Source: an uncultured Burkholderiales bacterium
Lineage (GTDB): Bacteria > Pseudomonadota > Gammaproteobacteria > Burkholderiales > Burkholderiaceae_C
Reading direction: 5' to 3'
NCBI GenBank assembly: GCA_903910745.1
Contig: CAIWAO010000067.1
Span: forward strand, 1 to 64,000
DNA length: 64,000 bases
Part shown: in pieces, positions 35,888 to 46,548 of the stretch
Numbering within the stretch: the first letter of the stretch is position 1
How the letters are laid out: every line of letters starts with the position of its first letter
Program-made: the position numbers and the translations under genes
The notes under the pieces: generated by a model
What the model was told of the DNA's origin: nothing
Database searches by the model: none
Seen by the model: only the letters and a program-made list of their open reading frames with translations

Positions 35888-36400
35888 ATGGATTACAAAT
35901 TAGCCTCATTACATTTCGATACGAAAAGTCATCTTGAACTACGCAATTTAACGTTGCAAGATTTTGACTCTTTGATCATGGTTGAATCAGTTTCTTACTC
36001 ACACCCATGGACTCGTATTAATTTCTTAGACTCCCTTGAGGCTGGTTATTTAATGCAAGGGATTTTTAAAGTTGATCCCAGAAATAAGGTCACCTCCTTG
36101 ATAGGCTATTTTGTTGCGATGAAAGGGGTTGATGAATATCATCTGTTAAACATTACTGTTGCCCCCTTATTTCAGCGCAGAGGCTTTGCTAAGCATATGC
36201 TTGACGTGCTCAAGCAATCAAGCGTGGAGTTATCTCTTCATTGGATTTGGCTTGAAGTAAGAGCCAGTAACGCAGGGGCAATTGCCCTTTATACTGCTTA
36301 TGGTTTTAATAAAACGGGCGAACGTAAAAACTATTATCCTTATGGCAAACTGGGCTCAAGTCAGCGCGAAAATGCGGTGCTCATGAGTTTTAAAATTTAA
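35888..36400 (+). CDS. rimI: Ribosomal-protein-alanine N-acetyltransferase RimI
   Basis: A GNAT acetyltransferase, 170 residues, that acetylates the N-terminal Ala of ribosomal protein S18 in E. coli. The acetyl-CoA loop is VAPLFQRRGFAKHML (Q/R-x-x-G-x-A), with EVRASNAGAIALYTAYGFNKTGERKNYYP at the C-terminus, the RimI signature. A 17-residue N-terminal extension (MDYKLASLHFDTKSHLE) precedes the core. It lies between tsaB and the UDG gene (spacing 16 and 2 bases), an order conserved in betaproteobacteria. Confidence 0.92.
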   Translation: MDYKLASLHFDTKSHLELRNLTLQDFDSLIMVESVSYSHPWTRINFLDSLEAGYLMQGIFKVDPRNKVTSLIGYFVAMKGVDEYHLLNITVAPLFQRRGFAKHMLDVLKQSSVELSLHWIWLEVRASNAGAIALYTAYGFNKTGERKNYYPYGKLGSSQRENAVLMSFKI

Positions 36401-36402
36401 AT

Positions 36403-37428
36403 ATGCAACTGGACTCTCGTCAAATCAAAATTCTTCAAGAGATGGGCCTACCCACCTCCTTGTATGCTATCCGCAGCAATGGCAATACGCACATTGCCCT
36501 TGATGTCGCTGAACCATCTAATGTGCCTTCTAAAATTAATTCTCCCGCGTCAAACCCTTTGTCACCTTCAAAGGTTCAGAATGTAGAGATGGGTCTTCGC
36601 ACTAGCTTAGGTATGGTTAAAACGCCTAATCAAGCTCCAATGACCAACCAATTGAGTAACCAACACATCTCTTTAGCACCTCGACAAGTATCAGCGCCTG
36701 CGCCCACAATCGCCCAAAATTACGATCCACTGCAGGTTGCCGACCTCAACTGGGGGGAGTTAAAAGCCAAAGCCGCTGGTTGTCTTTCCTGTGAAATCTC
36801 AAAAACTCGCAAATATGTGTCTTTTGGTTCGCAGATTGATATTCGTAGCAATAAAACACTGCCCCCCCAACCCGCTGATTGTGTCGAGCACTTAGATTGG
36901 TTGATTATAGATTTCATGCCATCTGATGTTGAGGATCAAACCAAGAATCCACTAGCAAGTGATTCTGGTCAATTACTCAGCAGTATGTTAAAGGCCCTCT
37001 TGCAAATCGATAAGCCGAAGACTGGTGGCGATACAGATGGGCCTAAGAATTTAAAATCTATGGTTTTAATTAATGCAGTGAAATGTCACGCCCCTGGGGG
37101 TCGAAGTGCACATCCTTTTGAGGTGCAACAATGCAGTTCATATTTGCAAAGACAGATTGAACTCTTAAAACCTAAAGCTTTGCTGATTTTAGGAATGCAT
37201 GCATACAAAGCTGTTTTCATCAATAAAAGCAATGATGAGAGTTCTAATTCAACTCAACAAATTCCATTTGCTCAACTGAGGGGTGAAATACATCATTACG
37301 ATCAAATACCTGCATTTGTAACTTATCACCCAAGTTATTTGCTTACCCACCCCGAAGATAAATCAAAAGCATGGCTAGACCTATGCAGGGCTAATCAAGA
37401 GATTTTCACTTTAAAATTGGATGCTTAG
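36403..37428 (+). CDS. Uracil-DNA glycosylase superfamily protein (family 4-like), altered motif 1
   Basis: 341 residues. The first 110 are a low-complexity Asn/Ser/Pro/Gln-rich region. The UDG domain starts at about 115 and keeps the four cysteines of the 4Fe-4S cluster: C127 and C130 (GCLSC), C228 (NAVKCHAPGG) and C244 (VQQC). Motif 2 is YHPSYLLTHP near the end. Motif 1, usually G-E-x-P-G-x-x-E-D, reads IDFMPSDVED at 169-178, so Gly, Glu and the second Gly are lost while P and ED remain. It may have reduced or different base-excision activity. It begins 2 bases after rimI. Confidence 0.85.
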   Translation: MQLDSRQIKILQEMGLPTSLYAIRSNGNTHIALDVAEPSNVPSKINSPASNPLSPSKVQNVEMGLRTSLGMVKTPNQAPMTNQLSNQHISLAPRQVSAPAPTIAQNYDPLQVADLNWGELKAKAAGCLSCEISKTRKYVSFGSQIDIRSNKTLPPQPADCVEHLDWLIIDFMPSDVEDQTKNPLASDSGQLLSSMLKALLQIDKPKTGGDTDGPKNLKSMVLINAVKCHAPGGRSAHPFEVQQCSSYLQRQIELLKPKALLILGMHAYKAVFINKSNDESSNSTQQIPFAQLRGEIHHYDQIPAFVTYHPSYLLTHPEDKSKAWLDLCRANQEIFTLKLDA

Positions 37429-37494
37429 TTCTATTTTATTTGCCTAAATTTTTTATTCACAAGCCTAACTCCAATTACTTTTAAATTAAGAAAT

Positions 37495-38331
37495 ATGCTA
37501 TTTACCGAGATGCTTGAGGATTCATTTATAAAAAATGATTCTATGTTATGCGTAGGGCTTGATCCAGATCCAAAGAGGTTTCCTGCAGTTTTTCAAAATA
37601 AAAAAGATTCAATTTTTGATTTCTGCGCAAGCATCGTAGATGCGACGTTTGACAATGTCATTGCCTACAAACCTCAGATCGCATACTTTAGTGCCAACCG
37701 TGCAGAGGATCAACTTGAGCGTTTAATTAATCACATAAAAAAAGTTGCGCCAACAGTTCCCGTTATCTTGGATGCAAAAAGAGGAGACATTGGGGCGACG
37801 TCTGAACAATATGCGTTAGAAGCCTTTGAAAGGTACGGTGCTGACGCTGTCACTCTTTCCCCGTTTATGGGCTTTGACTCCGTTGAGCCATATTTAAGAT
37901 ACCCCGGCAAAGGAGTGTTCTTATTATGTCGAACCTCTAATCCTGGTGGTGATGATTTTCAAAACCAACGGCTTAGCCAGCTCCCTGGTTCTCCATATTT
38001 GTATGAGCATATTGCCGAACTTGCTCAAAACAAATGGAATACCAATGGACAACTGGGCTTGGTGGTTGGGGCGACATATCCAAGAGAAATTGAAAATGTC
38101 AGACGAGTTGCGCCCGGACTTCCCCTATTAATTCCTGGCATTGGTGCACAGGGCGGAGACGCAATCGCAACGGTTCGGGCAGCGCGCACCCCTAGAAAGG
38201 GGGCGCACGCTGTGATTAATTCTTCACGTGCAATTTTGTATGCAAGCTCGGACAAAGACTTCGACATTGCCGCTCGAGACAAAGCGATAGAGACAAAAAA
38301 CCTACTCAACTCAGCTTTAAATGTGACTTAG
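37495..38331 (+). CDS. pyrF: Orotidine 5'-phosphate decarboxylase (type 2)
   Basis: The last step of UMP synthesis. The 278 residues are the longer type 2 form seen in actinobacteria and betaproteobacteria. Motifs are SMLCVGLDPDPKRFP, FCASIVDATFDNVIAYKPQIAYF, the catalytic VILDAKRGDIGATSEQYA, VFLLCRTSNPGG and PGIGAQGGD. The ATG at 37495 gives MLFTEMLEDSF, a normal start. It runs towards uvrA, with 26 bases between the stops and no clear terminator there. Confidence 0.96.
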   Translation: MLFTEMLEDSFIKNDSMLCVGLDPDPKRFPAVFQNKKDSIFDFCASIVDATFDNVIAYKPQIAYFSANRAEDQLERLINHIKKVAPTVPVILDAKRGDIGATSEQYALEAFERYGADAVTLSPFMGFDSVEPYLRYPGKGVFLLCRTSNPGGDDFQNQRLSQLPGSPYLYEHIAELAQNKWNTNGQLGLVVGATYPREIENVRRVAPGLPLLIPGIGAQGGDAIATVRAARTPRKGAHAVINSSRAILYASSDKDFDIAARDKAIETKNLLNSALNVT

Positions 38332-38357
38332 TTTACTCAGGAATTGAAGGGCGGGGG

Positions 38358-41300
38358 TTATGCGCGATGATTCATTACTTTTTTCAAATAAGCCCCAGTA
38401 AATCCAACTTTTTGTTCAGCCACATGCTCCGGCGTACCGGCTGCAACAACCCGCCCTCCGCCGTCGCCGCCCTCGGGGCCCATATCGATAATCCAATCAG
38501 CAGTTTTTATGACATCCAAATTGTGCTCAATCACAACAACTGTATTTCCTGCATCAACCAATTGATGCAAAACTTTGAGTAACAAGTCGATATCTGCAAA
38601 ATGAAGTCCAGTTGTAGGCTCATCCAAAATGTAGAGGGTGCGACCAGTATCTCTTCTTGATAACTCAAGTGCCAATTTCACCCGTTGCGCCTCTCCACCT
38701 GAAAGAGTGGTTGCAGACTGCCCAAGTTTTAAATAACTTAGGCCAACGTCGACTAAGGTTTGAAGCTTTCTAGCAAGGGTTGGTACTGCTTTAAAAAATG
38801 CAAAAGCATCCTCGACTGTTAGGTCTAATATTTGAGCTACATTTTTCCCTTTGTACTGAACCTCTAAAGTTTCACGGTTGTAGCGCTTGCCTTTGCACAG
38901 ATCACAGGGAACGTAAACGTCAGGTAAAAAGTGCATTTCTACTTTAACTACTCCGTCTCCTTGACACGCCTCACACCGACCCCCAGCCACATTGAATGAA
39001 AAACGCCCAGCTTCATAACCCCGCTCTCTTGCTATCGGAACCTCTGCCATCAACTCTCGGATTGGGGTAAAGAGTCCCGTATATGTGGCTGGATTGCTTC
39101 TGGGAGTTCTGCCAATGGGGCTTTGGTCCACATTAATAACTTTGTCGAAATGCTCAAGGCCAACAATTTCTGTATGAGAGGCAGGCTCTGCATGTGCGTG
39201 ATGGATTTGAGCGGCCGCGGCGGTATAAAGCGTATCGTTCACAAGTGTCGACTTACCAGAGCCAGAAACTCCTGTAACGCACGTAAAGAGACCAACGGGG
39301 AATTCCACATCTATATTTTTTAGATTATTCCCCTTTGCTCCGATGATCTTAAATGACTGTAGATCCAGTGAGGACTGCTTTGAGTTGGAGGTGAGTTTTG
39401 CAAAAGGATTAACAAGATTAAGTGGTTTATTAATTTGTGCTTTTGCGCTTGTTTTCAGCCCAGTCTCTTGTTTCACATGTGGCAGCCAACTTCTCCGTCT
39501 TTTAGGCACTGATATTTCCAGTGTTCCTGACAAATAGCGCCCAGTCAAAGAGTTTTCATTGGCTTTAATTTGAACGGGTGTCCCCTGTGCCATAACTCGT
39601 CCACCATGCACCCCAGCCCCTGGCCCCATGTCTATGCAGTAGTCTGCGGCAAGAATCATATCCTCATCATGTTCAACAACTATAACGCTATTACCAATAT
39701 CTCTTAAATGCGCAAGAGTACCAATCAGCCTATCGTTGTCTCTTTGGTGTAGACCAATGCTTGGCTCATCAAGTACATACATGACACCGGTGAGTCCTGA
39801 GCCAATTTGTGAAGCTAACCTTATCCTTTGAGCTTCTCCACCAGATAGTGTCTCCGCACTTCTTGCAAGACTTAAATAATTAAGCCCAACATCGTTTAAA
39901 AATTTAAGTCTTGAAACTATCTCTTTAACGACCTTGTCTGCAATTTCAGCCTTCGAGCCTGTGAGCTGAAGGGCTTGAAAATATTGCCACGAATTCCCTA
40001 GGGTCATGTGGTTGATTTCATGAATCGTTCGCATTTGATCCGACTCACCCAGTCTAACAAAACGCGCCTCTTTGCGAAGTCTGGTTCCAGCACAGCCTTC
40101 GCAGGGTCTGAGCCCACGAAATCGTGACAACTCCTCTTTTACAACAGAAGACTCGCTTTCCTTGTAACGACGCTCCATATTGGGAATAACACCTTCAAAA
40201 GGATGCCGCTTACTGGTTTTTCTTCCCTGTGGAGTTGCGCTTGAATTTGTCGCTGTTTGAGTTGAGTAATTAAATTTAATTTCCTCATCTCCTGAGCCAA
40301 ATAAGATGATCTTTTGAACTGCCTCAGTCAACTCCTCAAATGGTGTGTCAACATTAAAGTTGTAATGAGCAGCTAAGCTTTGTAACATGGAAAAAAAGGA
40401 CTGATTTCTTCTATCCCAACCTTTGATCGCACCGCTGGCCAAGCTGATGGAGGGAAACGCAACCACCCTGGAAACTTCAAATGTTTCCTCTATCCCCAAT
40501 CCCTCGCAGTCAGGGCATGCACCCTGTGGAGAATTGAAGGAGAACAACCGCGGCTCCAGCTCGGCTAGGGAGAAATTACAGACTGGGCATGCAAACTTAG
40601 CATTAAAGGTCAGCTGCTGCTCGGTGTCCATTTCTTTAACAGTAACTCGTCCATCAGCAAGTCTTAGGGCCGTTTCAATACTCTCTGCAAGTCGTTGTTT
40701 AATATCCTCGCGAACTTTCAGCCTATCTATAACGACGTCTAAATCGTGTTTTTCATTTTTCTTGAGAGCCTGCAACTCAGAGATCTCAAGAATTTGTCCA
40801 TCCACTCGAAAGCGCACAAATCCTTGTGCCTGCATGTCTTTGAAGACCTCCTCAAACTCGCCCTTTCTGCCACGAACTATGGGGGCAAGAATCATGATCT
40901 TGGTATCATCCGGCATATCAAGCACAGCGTCCACCATTTGTGCCACACTAAATGCGCGAAGCGCGATGCCGTGCTCTGGGCAGTGAGGGGTACCTGCTCT
41001 TGCAAATAGCAATCGTAAATAGTCATGGATTTCTGTAACGGTGCCAACCGTAGATCTTGGGTTGTGGCTCGCGGCTTTTTGCTCAATGGCAATCGCCGGA
41101 GAGAGTCCTTCGATAACATCCACATCGGGCTTGTCCATGCGTTGTAAAAACTGTCTTGCGTACGCGGAGAGACTCTCCACATAGCGTCTTTGTCCCTCTG
41201 CATATAAGGTGTCAAAAGCAAGACTTGATTTACCTGAACCCGATAAACCAGTAATAACTACCAATTGATTTCGAGGAATATCAAGATCAATATTTTTTAA

Positions 41301-41378
41301 GTTGTGTGTTCGCACACCTCTTAAGCTGATTGTTCCTAAATGTTGGGCCAAATATGCGCCGTCTTTGGGTGCGTTCAC
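38358..41378 (-). CDS. uvrA: UvrABC excinuclease subunit A
   Basis: UvrA finds DNA damage as a dimer and loads UvrB. The 1006-residue protein has two ABC ATPase halves: Walker [16 protein letters not shown] and [14 protein letters not shown], and the signature [14 protein letters not shown] and [14 protein letters not shown]. Zinc motifs are [16 protein letters not shown] and [16 protein letters not shown]. It is about 65 residues longer than E. coli UvrA. Most of the extra length is a basic, low-complexity linker before the second ATPase ([11 protein letters not shown], later [12 protein letters not shown]) and a Ser/Thr insert near 375-390. No LexA box is seen upstream. Confidence 0.97.
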   Translation of the reverse strand: MNAPKDGAYLAQHLGTISLRGVRTHNLKNIDLDIPRNQLVVITGLSGSGKSSLAFDTLYAEGQRRYVESLSAYARQFLQRMDKPDVDVIEGLSPAIAIEQKAASHNPRSTVGTVTEIHDYLRLLFARAGTPHCPEHGIALRAFSVAQMVDAVLDMPDDTKIMILAPIVRGRKGEFEEVFKDMQAQGFVRFRVDGQILEISELQALKKNEKHDLDVVIDRLKVREDIKQRLAESIETALRLADGRVTVKEMDTEQQLTFNAKFACPVCNFSLAELEPRLFSFNSPQGACPDCEGLGIEETFEVSRVVAFPSISLASGAIKGWDRRNQSFFSMLQSLAAHYNFNVDTPFEELTEAVQKIILFGSGDEEIKFNYSTQTATNSSATPQGRKTSKRHPFEGVIPNMERRYKESESSVVKEELSRFRGLRPCEGCAGTRLRKEARFVRLGESDQMRTIHEINHMTLGNSWQYFQALQLTGSKAEIADKVVKEIVSRLKFLNDVGLNYLSLARSAETLSGGEAQRIRLASQIGSGLTGVMYVLDEPSIGLHQRDNDRLIGTLAHLRDIGNSVIVVEHDEDMILAADYCIDMGPGAGVHGGRVMAQGTPVQIKANENSLTGRYLSGTLEISVPKRRRSWLPHVKQETGLKTSAKAQINKPLNLVNPFAKLTSNSKQSSLDLQSFKIIGAKGNNLKNIDVEFPVGLFTCVTGVSGSGKSTLVNDTLYTAAAAQIHHAHAEPASHTEIVGLEHFDKVINVDQSPIGRTPRSNPATYTGLFTPIRELMAEVPIARERGYEAGRFSFNVAGGRCEACQGDGVVKVEMHFLPDVYVPCDLCKGKRYNRETLEVQYKGKNVAQILDLTVEDAFAFFKAVPTLARKLQTLVDVGLSYLKLGQSATTLSGGEAQRVKLALELSRRDTGRTLYILDEPTTGLHFADIDLLLKVLHQLVDAGNTVVVIEHNLDVIKTADWIIDMGPEGGDGGGRVVAAGTPEHVAEQKVGFTGAYLKKVMNHRA

Positions 41379-41625
41379 TTCTTAAATTTTCTCTATTAAT
41401 TCAAACTAAAAATACCCAATCTGGGCAACCTTCAATCATACTTAAGCAATGCACAATTTGATAGACATCGCCCCTACTTAATGAACATTAATTCAAGATT
41501 CTCTTAATTTTTCATGCTTTAGTATGATTTTTAAGTGAATTTGAGTCACGGTTGTTGCTCAGTTTTAAAAATTCGGCTTATCTAAGCCTTATGATTTATG
41601 ATGTCATTGCACAAATATTACTAAA

Positions 41626-42651
41626 GTGAAAAAATTAAAAATCTGTATTGTTGGGTGTGGAGCAATTGGGACTTGGTTAGGTGCTCACCTAGCAAACTCT
41701 CCCCAAGTCGAACTGTCTTGCATAGTTCGTTCTCACACCATAAGTGATATCAAACAGTCAGGACTTAGAGTTGACTTTGAGTTGACCCAAGCAACATCCG
41801 TTATTGGACATCCCGTGTTTGTAACAAATGACCCCCAGGATCTTGGCCCGCAAGATTGGATTATTGTTGCAATTAAGGCAACAGGCCTAACTTCACTAAT
41901 ATCTGAATTACGACCTCTCATCGGTGAGCATACTAGCATTTGGACTGCCATGAATGGCCTTCCCTGGTGGTTTACCAAAGGATTGACTGGCGCAGTATCT
42001 GATCATTCTTTTAAAACAATTGATCCGAGGGGTTTAATAGAAAATTCAATCCCAATCAAACACTGGGTAGGTGGAGTAGTCCACGCAAGTTGCTCGCTGA
42101 AAGGGCCGGGACATGCATTGCATCATTTTGGCAAGGTTTTAATTGTTGGAGAGCCTGTAAGTAAAGTTGAAAATAGAGAAAAAGTCGAATTTTTAAGCTC
42201 TAGATCACAAGAGTTTACAAACTTACTTTGTAGTGTTGGATTTGAAGCGAAAGCAAGTAGCCACATTCAAAAAGACATTTGGTACAAACTTTGGGGAAAC
42301 ATGACCATGAACCCCATCAGTGCATTAACTGGGGCAACCACTGACAAAATTTTAGACGACCCACTTGTCAATACTTTCATAACTCAAATCATGCTTGAAG
42401 CAAAAAGCATTGGTCAAGTAATTGGCCTGCCGATTGAACAATCCCCAGAGGACAGACATGCAATGACTCGCAAGCTTGGGGCCTTTAAAACCTCAATGCT
42501 TCAAGACCTAGAAAACCATCGTCCTGTTGAATTGGATGTTTTGTTAAACGCGGTTTTAGAGCTTGCTGCATGCGTAAATGTACCAACTCCTTTTACGAAT
42601 GCATTAATGGGGTTGGCAAGAGTACAAATGCAAAAACTGGGGCTTTATTGA
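41626..42651 (+). CDS. Ketopantoate reductase family protein (PanE/ApbA)
   Basis: 341 residues. The N-terminal Rossmann loop is IVGCGAIGTWLGAHLA, the central VAIKATGL is typical, and the C-terminal domain shows WYKLWGNMTMNPISALTG with the catalytic Lys and Asn. PanE reduces 2-dehydropantoate to pantoate with NADPH for coenzyme A. Bacteria often carry several paralogues with other 2-oxoacid or unknown substrates, so the pathway role is not certain. The start is GTG at 41626 with no good alternative upstream. It is divergent from uvrA and convergent with alr. Confidence 0.87.
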   Translation: MKKLKICIVGCGAIGTWLGAHLANSPQVELSCIVRSHTISDIKQSGLRVDFELTQATSVIGHPVFVTNDPQDLGPQDWIIVAIKATGLTSLISELRPLIGEHTSIWTAMNGLPWWFTKGLTGAVSDHSFKTIDPRGLIENSIPIKHWVGGVVHASCSLKGPGHALHHFGKVLIVGEPVSKVENREKVEFLSSRSQEFTNLLCSVGFEAKASSHIQKDIWYKLWGNMTMNPISALTGATTDKILDDPLVNTFITQIMLEAKSIGQVIGLPIEQSPEDRHAMTRKLGAFKTSMLQDLENHRPVELDVLLNAVLELAACVNVPTPFTNALMGLARVQMQKLGLY

Positions 42652-42659
42652 ATTACTTT

Positions 42660-43790
42660 TTAACCGATATCGACATCACTTTGAACTCTCACGCGCTGCG
42701 CCACTGCACACATTAGCTCATAACCAATAGTCCCGGCGTGAGCGGCAACTTCATCAATTGAAAGCTCCATCCCTTCACTGCTTTTACCCCATAGGGTCAC
42801 TTCAGCACCGACATCCACTGGCACGCCCTGCGCCAAACAAGGGGTCAAGTCAACAGTTAACATATCCATGCTGACGCGTCCAAAAATAGGACATCTTATT
42901 CGTCCCTGAATCAATACTTGCGCAGCTGAGCCGACAACTCTTGGAAATCCGTCGGCGTATCCACAGGCAACAACCCCAATCACCATATCTTTAGTTACCA
43001 CGTGCTCTGCGCCGTACCCAACTCTATCCCCAGCTTGGACTTGTTGAATTGCAATTAATTGGGATCTAAGGCTTTGCGCGGGCAATAATCCCCAATCTTT
43101 TGCGCTTTTATGTTGCGCATCTGGACTCGCGCCGTACAAAGCAACACCCGGTCTAACCCAGTCATCGGGAAAACCCTCGACAGCCAACAAATCGGAATGG
43201 CCCAATACAACACCACTGTTACTCAGGGATCTCTCGCCTGGCAAATCTTGGGTTGCATGTTTAAATACACTTAGTGTTTGCAATACATCACTTGTTGACT
43301 CTGATCTTGCAAAGTGAGTTAACAATGAGATCTCTTCAACTTGGTGCATTGCGTTCAATCTCGTCCATATAGACTTGTATCTTATAGGGTCAAAACCCAG
43401 GCGATTCATTCCTGAATTAAGTTTTAAAAATACTCGGTGCCCCTGCTGAGTTTTGTGGGTGGCTAACATCTGGACTTGCGCCTCGTTGTGCACGGTATGC
43501 CACAAGCCGAGTCGAGAACACAACTCCAAATCCCTAGGATCGAAGACGCCTTCTAAAAGCAAAATAGGACCCCTCCATCCTAAATCCCTTAATTTTTCGG
43601 CTTCCGCAATGTCTAACAATGCAAATCCATCAGCGCCTCGTAATGCATCGAACACATGCTCGATACAATGTCCATAGGCATTTGCTTTTACAACAGCCCA
43701 AACCCTAGAGCTTGGGGCTTTGGAATTAACTAATTTCAAATTATGTTGCAAGGCAGCATAATGTATGACGGCGTGGATGGGTCTGGACAT
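42660..43790 (-). CDS. alr: Alanine racemase
   Basis: A PLP enzyme that makes D-alanine for peptidoglycan. The 376-residue protein has the PLP lysine K35 in AVVKANAYGH. Substrate and domain blocks include FLKLNSGMNRLGF, PGVALYGASP, GDRVGYGAEHVV with the second-base Tyr, GYADGFPRVVG and SMDMLTVDLT. It ends 8 bases from the PanE-like gene and starts divergent from lplT, an arrangement common in Burkholderiales. Confidence 0.96.
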   Translation of the reverse strand: MSRPIHAVIHYAALQHNLKLVNSKAPSSRVWAVVKANAYGHCIEHVFDALRGADGFALLDIAEAEKLRDLGWRGPILLLEGVFDPRDLELCSRLGLWHTVHNEAQVQMLATHKTQQGHRVFLKLNSGMNRLGFDPIRYKSIWTRLNAMHQVEEISLLTHFARSESTSDVLQTLSVFKHATQDLPGERSLSNSGVVLGHSDLLAVEGFPDDWVRPGVALYGASPDAQHKSAKDWGLLPAQSLRSQLIAIQQVQAGDRVGYGAEHVVTKDMVIGVVACGYADGFPRVVGSAAQVLIQGRIRCPIFGRVSMDMLTVDLTPCLAQGVPVDVGAEVTLWGKSSEGMELSIDEVAAHAGTIGYELMCAVAQRVRVQSDVDIG

Positions 43791-43923
43791 GTGAAAATAT
43801 TGTGTAGGTCGTGTTATAACCTGATCTATTGAAATTTTAAAATCTTTATTTGTTAAAAGTTGTTTACCTTGCGAAATAATTCCTATTCAATGCTTTTTTT
43901 GATTTATACCGCTTTTTAAACAA

Positions 43924-45222
43924 ATGAAACGCGGTTTTTATATCATTATGCTGGCGCAGTTTTTCAGCTCACTTGCTGACAATGCTCTTTTCGTGGCCGC
44001 AGTGGAACTTCTTAAAGCTGACAACGGCCCTGAATGGACGCGTGCAGCTTTGGTCCCCATGTTTGCTCTTTTTTACGTGATCTTGGCTCCCTTTGTAGGC
44101 GCACTAGCAGACTCAAAACCCAAAGGCCAGATCATGTTTGTTAGCAATGGCGTAAAAGTCATCGGATGCTTAATGATGCTTTTTGGAGCGTATCCCCTTG
44201 CCGCTTATGCGATCGTAGGTCTTGGTGCTGCGGCTTATTCACCCGCTAAATATGGACTTCTAACAGAGTTGCTGCCTACCTCGCAACTTGTTAAGGCAAA
44301 TGGTTGGATAGAGGGCCTCACGATTGCATCTATTATTTTGGGTGTTGTACTGGGCGGTCAATTGCTCGGAGGTCCTGTTTCAACCTATTTATTATCTTTT
44401 GATATCCCATTAATGGACACCGGGATCGATACGCCTGCAGAGGCTGCGATTCTGATTTTGATTTTTGTTTATGGATTAGCGGCTTGGTTTAATCGTCGCA
44501 TCCCGCTGACCCTTGCCGTGATGAGGCCTTTCAAACAAAATCCAAACCATTCTCATTTCACTAACCTTATTGCTTTAATCCAAGATTTTTGGGATTGCAA
44601 TTCAAGATTGTGGACTGATAAATTAGGTCAAATTTCTCTATCTACCACCACACTTTTTTGGGGTGTTAGTGGAAATCTACGATATATGGTTTTAGCCTGG
44701 AGCGCGGTAGCGTTGAGTTACTCCACAGTGCAGTCCGCCTCATTGGTCGGAGTGGTCGCTATTGGAACGGCAGTAGGTGCGCTGATCGCATCTTTAAAAG
44801 TCAGATTAGATCATGCCACACAAGTTATTCCTTTGGGTATTGCAATGGGGTTGTTGGTGTTGGGTATGAACTTTATCACCAACGTTTGGATAGCGATTCC
44901 GTTTCTTATTTTCTTGGGAGGTTTGGGCGGCTATATGGTTGTGCCTATGAATGCATTGCTCCAACACAGAGGACACCATTTAATGGGAGCGGGTAGGTCA
45001 ATTGCTGTTCAAAACTTCAATGAGCAAGTCTGCATATTGACACTAGGTGGTTTGTACGCCTTCTCAACCAGTATGGGTATGACAGCATTTGGCGCGATCA
45101 GTTGTTTTGGTATTTTAGTAACTATTATGATGTGGCTTATCTATAGATGGCACCTTTACAACCACAAGCATCATCGACACGAGTTGGCCACGTTACTGGT
45201 TAGTACAAGACATGATGACTAA
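43924..45222 (+). CDS. lplT: Lysophospholipid transporter LplT
   Basis: A major-facilitator-fold flippase that returns lysophospholipids across the inner membrane for reacylation. The 432 residues begin MKRGFYIIMLAQFFSSLADNAL, the LplT signature, and contain about twelve hydrophobic segments, FVGALADSKPKGQIM (the loop between helices 2 and 3) and AAYSPAKYGLLTELLP. In enterobacteria it pairs with aas, which is absent here. The stop overlaps the stop of glcF by three bases. Confidence 0.93.
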   Translation: MKRGFYIIMLAQFFSSLADNALFVAAVELLKADNGPEWTRAALVPMFALFYVILAPFVGALADSKPKGQIMFVSNGVKVIGCLMMLFGAYPLAAYAIVGLGAAAYSPAKYGLLTELLPTSQLVKANGWIEGLTIASIILGVVLGGQLLGGPVSTYLLSFDIPLMDTGIDTPAEAAILILIFVYGLAAWFNRRIPLTLAVMRPFKQNPNHSHFTNLIALIQDFWDCNSRLWTDKLGQISLSTTTLFWGVSGNLRYMVLAWSAVALSYSTVQSASLVGVVAIGTAVGALIASLKVRLDHATQVIPLGIAMGLLVLGMNFITNVWIAIPFLIFLGGLGGYMVVPMNALLQHRGHHLMGAGRSIAVQNFNEQVCILTLGGLYAFSTSMGMTAFGAISCFGILVTIMMWLIYRWHLYNHKHHRHELATLLVSTRHDD

Positions 45223-46520
45223 CCTAAACAATGATCGATTAATTCTATCCAATGGTTAACCGGAAGTTCTGTTCCACTTTGTAGGTGGGTAATACAACCT
45301 ATATTGGCACTCAATATTGCTTTTGGCTTTAGACTCTCCAAATGTCCTAATTTCCTAGACTTCAGGTTATTTGCAATTTCAGGATTTAAAACAGAATAAG
45401 TCCCTGCTGATCCGCAACATAAGTGAGCCTCTTGGTTGGATATCTTCAAATCAAATCCCAAATAAACCAAGACATTTTGAACATTGTCTTTTAGTTTTTG
45501 GCCGTGTTGTAAAGTGCACGGCGGATGATAGGCTTGTAGCCCTTGCAGTTTAATTTTTGTTGCGTCCAGCTTTTGCTTTAAAGCTTCAAGTTGCTTCGAT
45601 TTAGACTCCATCCACTCAGACAAGTCTAGGGTTGAAGCAGAAACCTTTGAAGCCTTAAGTGAATATTTCGCGTCATGAGCCAGGAGATGTCCATATTCTT
45701 TTACGCTCACACCGCATCCCGAAGCTGTCATCACCAAAGCCTCTACCCCCCCCACCAAAAGGGGCCACCATGCATCAATATTTCTACGCATTTGATCTAA
45801 GGCCTCCTCCTGAGCATTTAGGTGATGTGAGAGTGCGCCACAACAGCCTGCACCTTGTGCATAAAGCACTTCAACGCCCATGGCGCCTAATACCCTAGCA
45901 GTTGCCAAATTTATATTGGGCGCCATTGAGGGTTGAACACAACCTGCCAACAACAACACACGACTTTCCTTTTGATTAAACGAGGACGAGAAACTCTTCA
46001 TCGACTCAAGTTGACTCAAATCACTCACCAATGGGATTTTTGTATTGTGATGAGTTGTCTTGCGGTTTGGAATTTTTGCTTTTATAAATTGGGGTAACAC
46101 TGGGCGAACAGACTGTCCTAACCGCATGGCCACACCAAACAAAGGTGAGGTCAATGCGAGACGAAGAGAGTGTCTTATTATTTTTTGGTGCCAAGGTCTA
46201 TTAACTTTGCGCTCAACGATCTCTCTTCCTATGTCCAACAAGCGGCCATACTGAACCCCACTTGGACAAGTTGTTTCACAATTTCTACAAGTAAGACAAC
46301 GATCCAAATGCAATTGAGTCTTCTCTGTGGGCTGTGCGCCCTCCAGTGTTTGTTTGATCAAATAAATTCTTCCCCTTGGTCCATCTAGCTCGTCCCCCAA
46401 TATTTGGTATGTTGGACAGGTCGCGGTGCAAAAGCCACAATGAACGCATTTGCGCAATATGCTTTCAGCCTCTTCGCCTCGAGGGGTGTTCAAAAACTCT
46501 GGAGCTAAGTTGGTCTGCAT
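45219..46520 (-). CDS. glcF: Glycolate oxidase iron-sulfur subunit GlcF
   Basis: This subunit passes electrons from glycolate oxidation towards the respiratory chain. The 433 residues have two 4Fe-4S motifs (CVHCGFCTATCPTYQ and CLTCRNCETTCPSGV) and two CCG domains (GCVQPSMAP...GCCGALSHH; CTLQHGQKL...CCGSAGTYSVLNPEIA). Start MQTNLAPEFLNTPRGEEAESIL is standard. It follows glcE by 28 bases. The GlcD-type flavoprotein that would complete the enzyme is not adjacent; a related gene lies 15 kb away at 61.2 kb. Confidence 0.94.
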   Translation of the reverse strand: MQTNLAPEFLNTPRGEEAESILRKCVHCGFCTATCPTYQILGDELDGPRGRIYLIKQTLEGAQPTEKTQLHLDRCLTCRNCETTCPSGVQYGRLLDIGREIVERKVNRPWHQKIIRHSLRLALTSPLFGVAMRLGQSVRPVLPQFIKAKIPNRKTTHHNTKIPLVSDLSQLESMKSFSSSFNQKESRVLLLAGCVQPSMAPNINLATARVLGAMGVEVLYAQGAGCCGALSHHLNAQEEALDQMRRNIDAWWPLLVGGVEALVMTASGCGVSVKEYGHLLAHDAKYSLKASKVSASTLDLSEWMESKSKQLEALKQKLDATKIKLQGLQAYHPPCTLQHGQKLKDNVQNVLVYLGFDLKISNQEAHLCCGSAGTYSVLNPEIANNLKSRKLGHLESLKPKAILSANIGCITHLQSGTELPVNHWIELIDHCLG

Positions 46521-46548
46521 AAATATTTATTTTTTATAAAACGCTCAT

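Noticed and set aside
40423-40986. 187-residue forward ORF inside uvrA
   Set aside because: Antisense shadow of uvrA; Ser/Cys-rich composition, no motif, no ribosome site.
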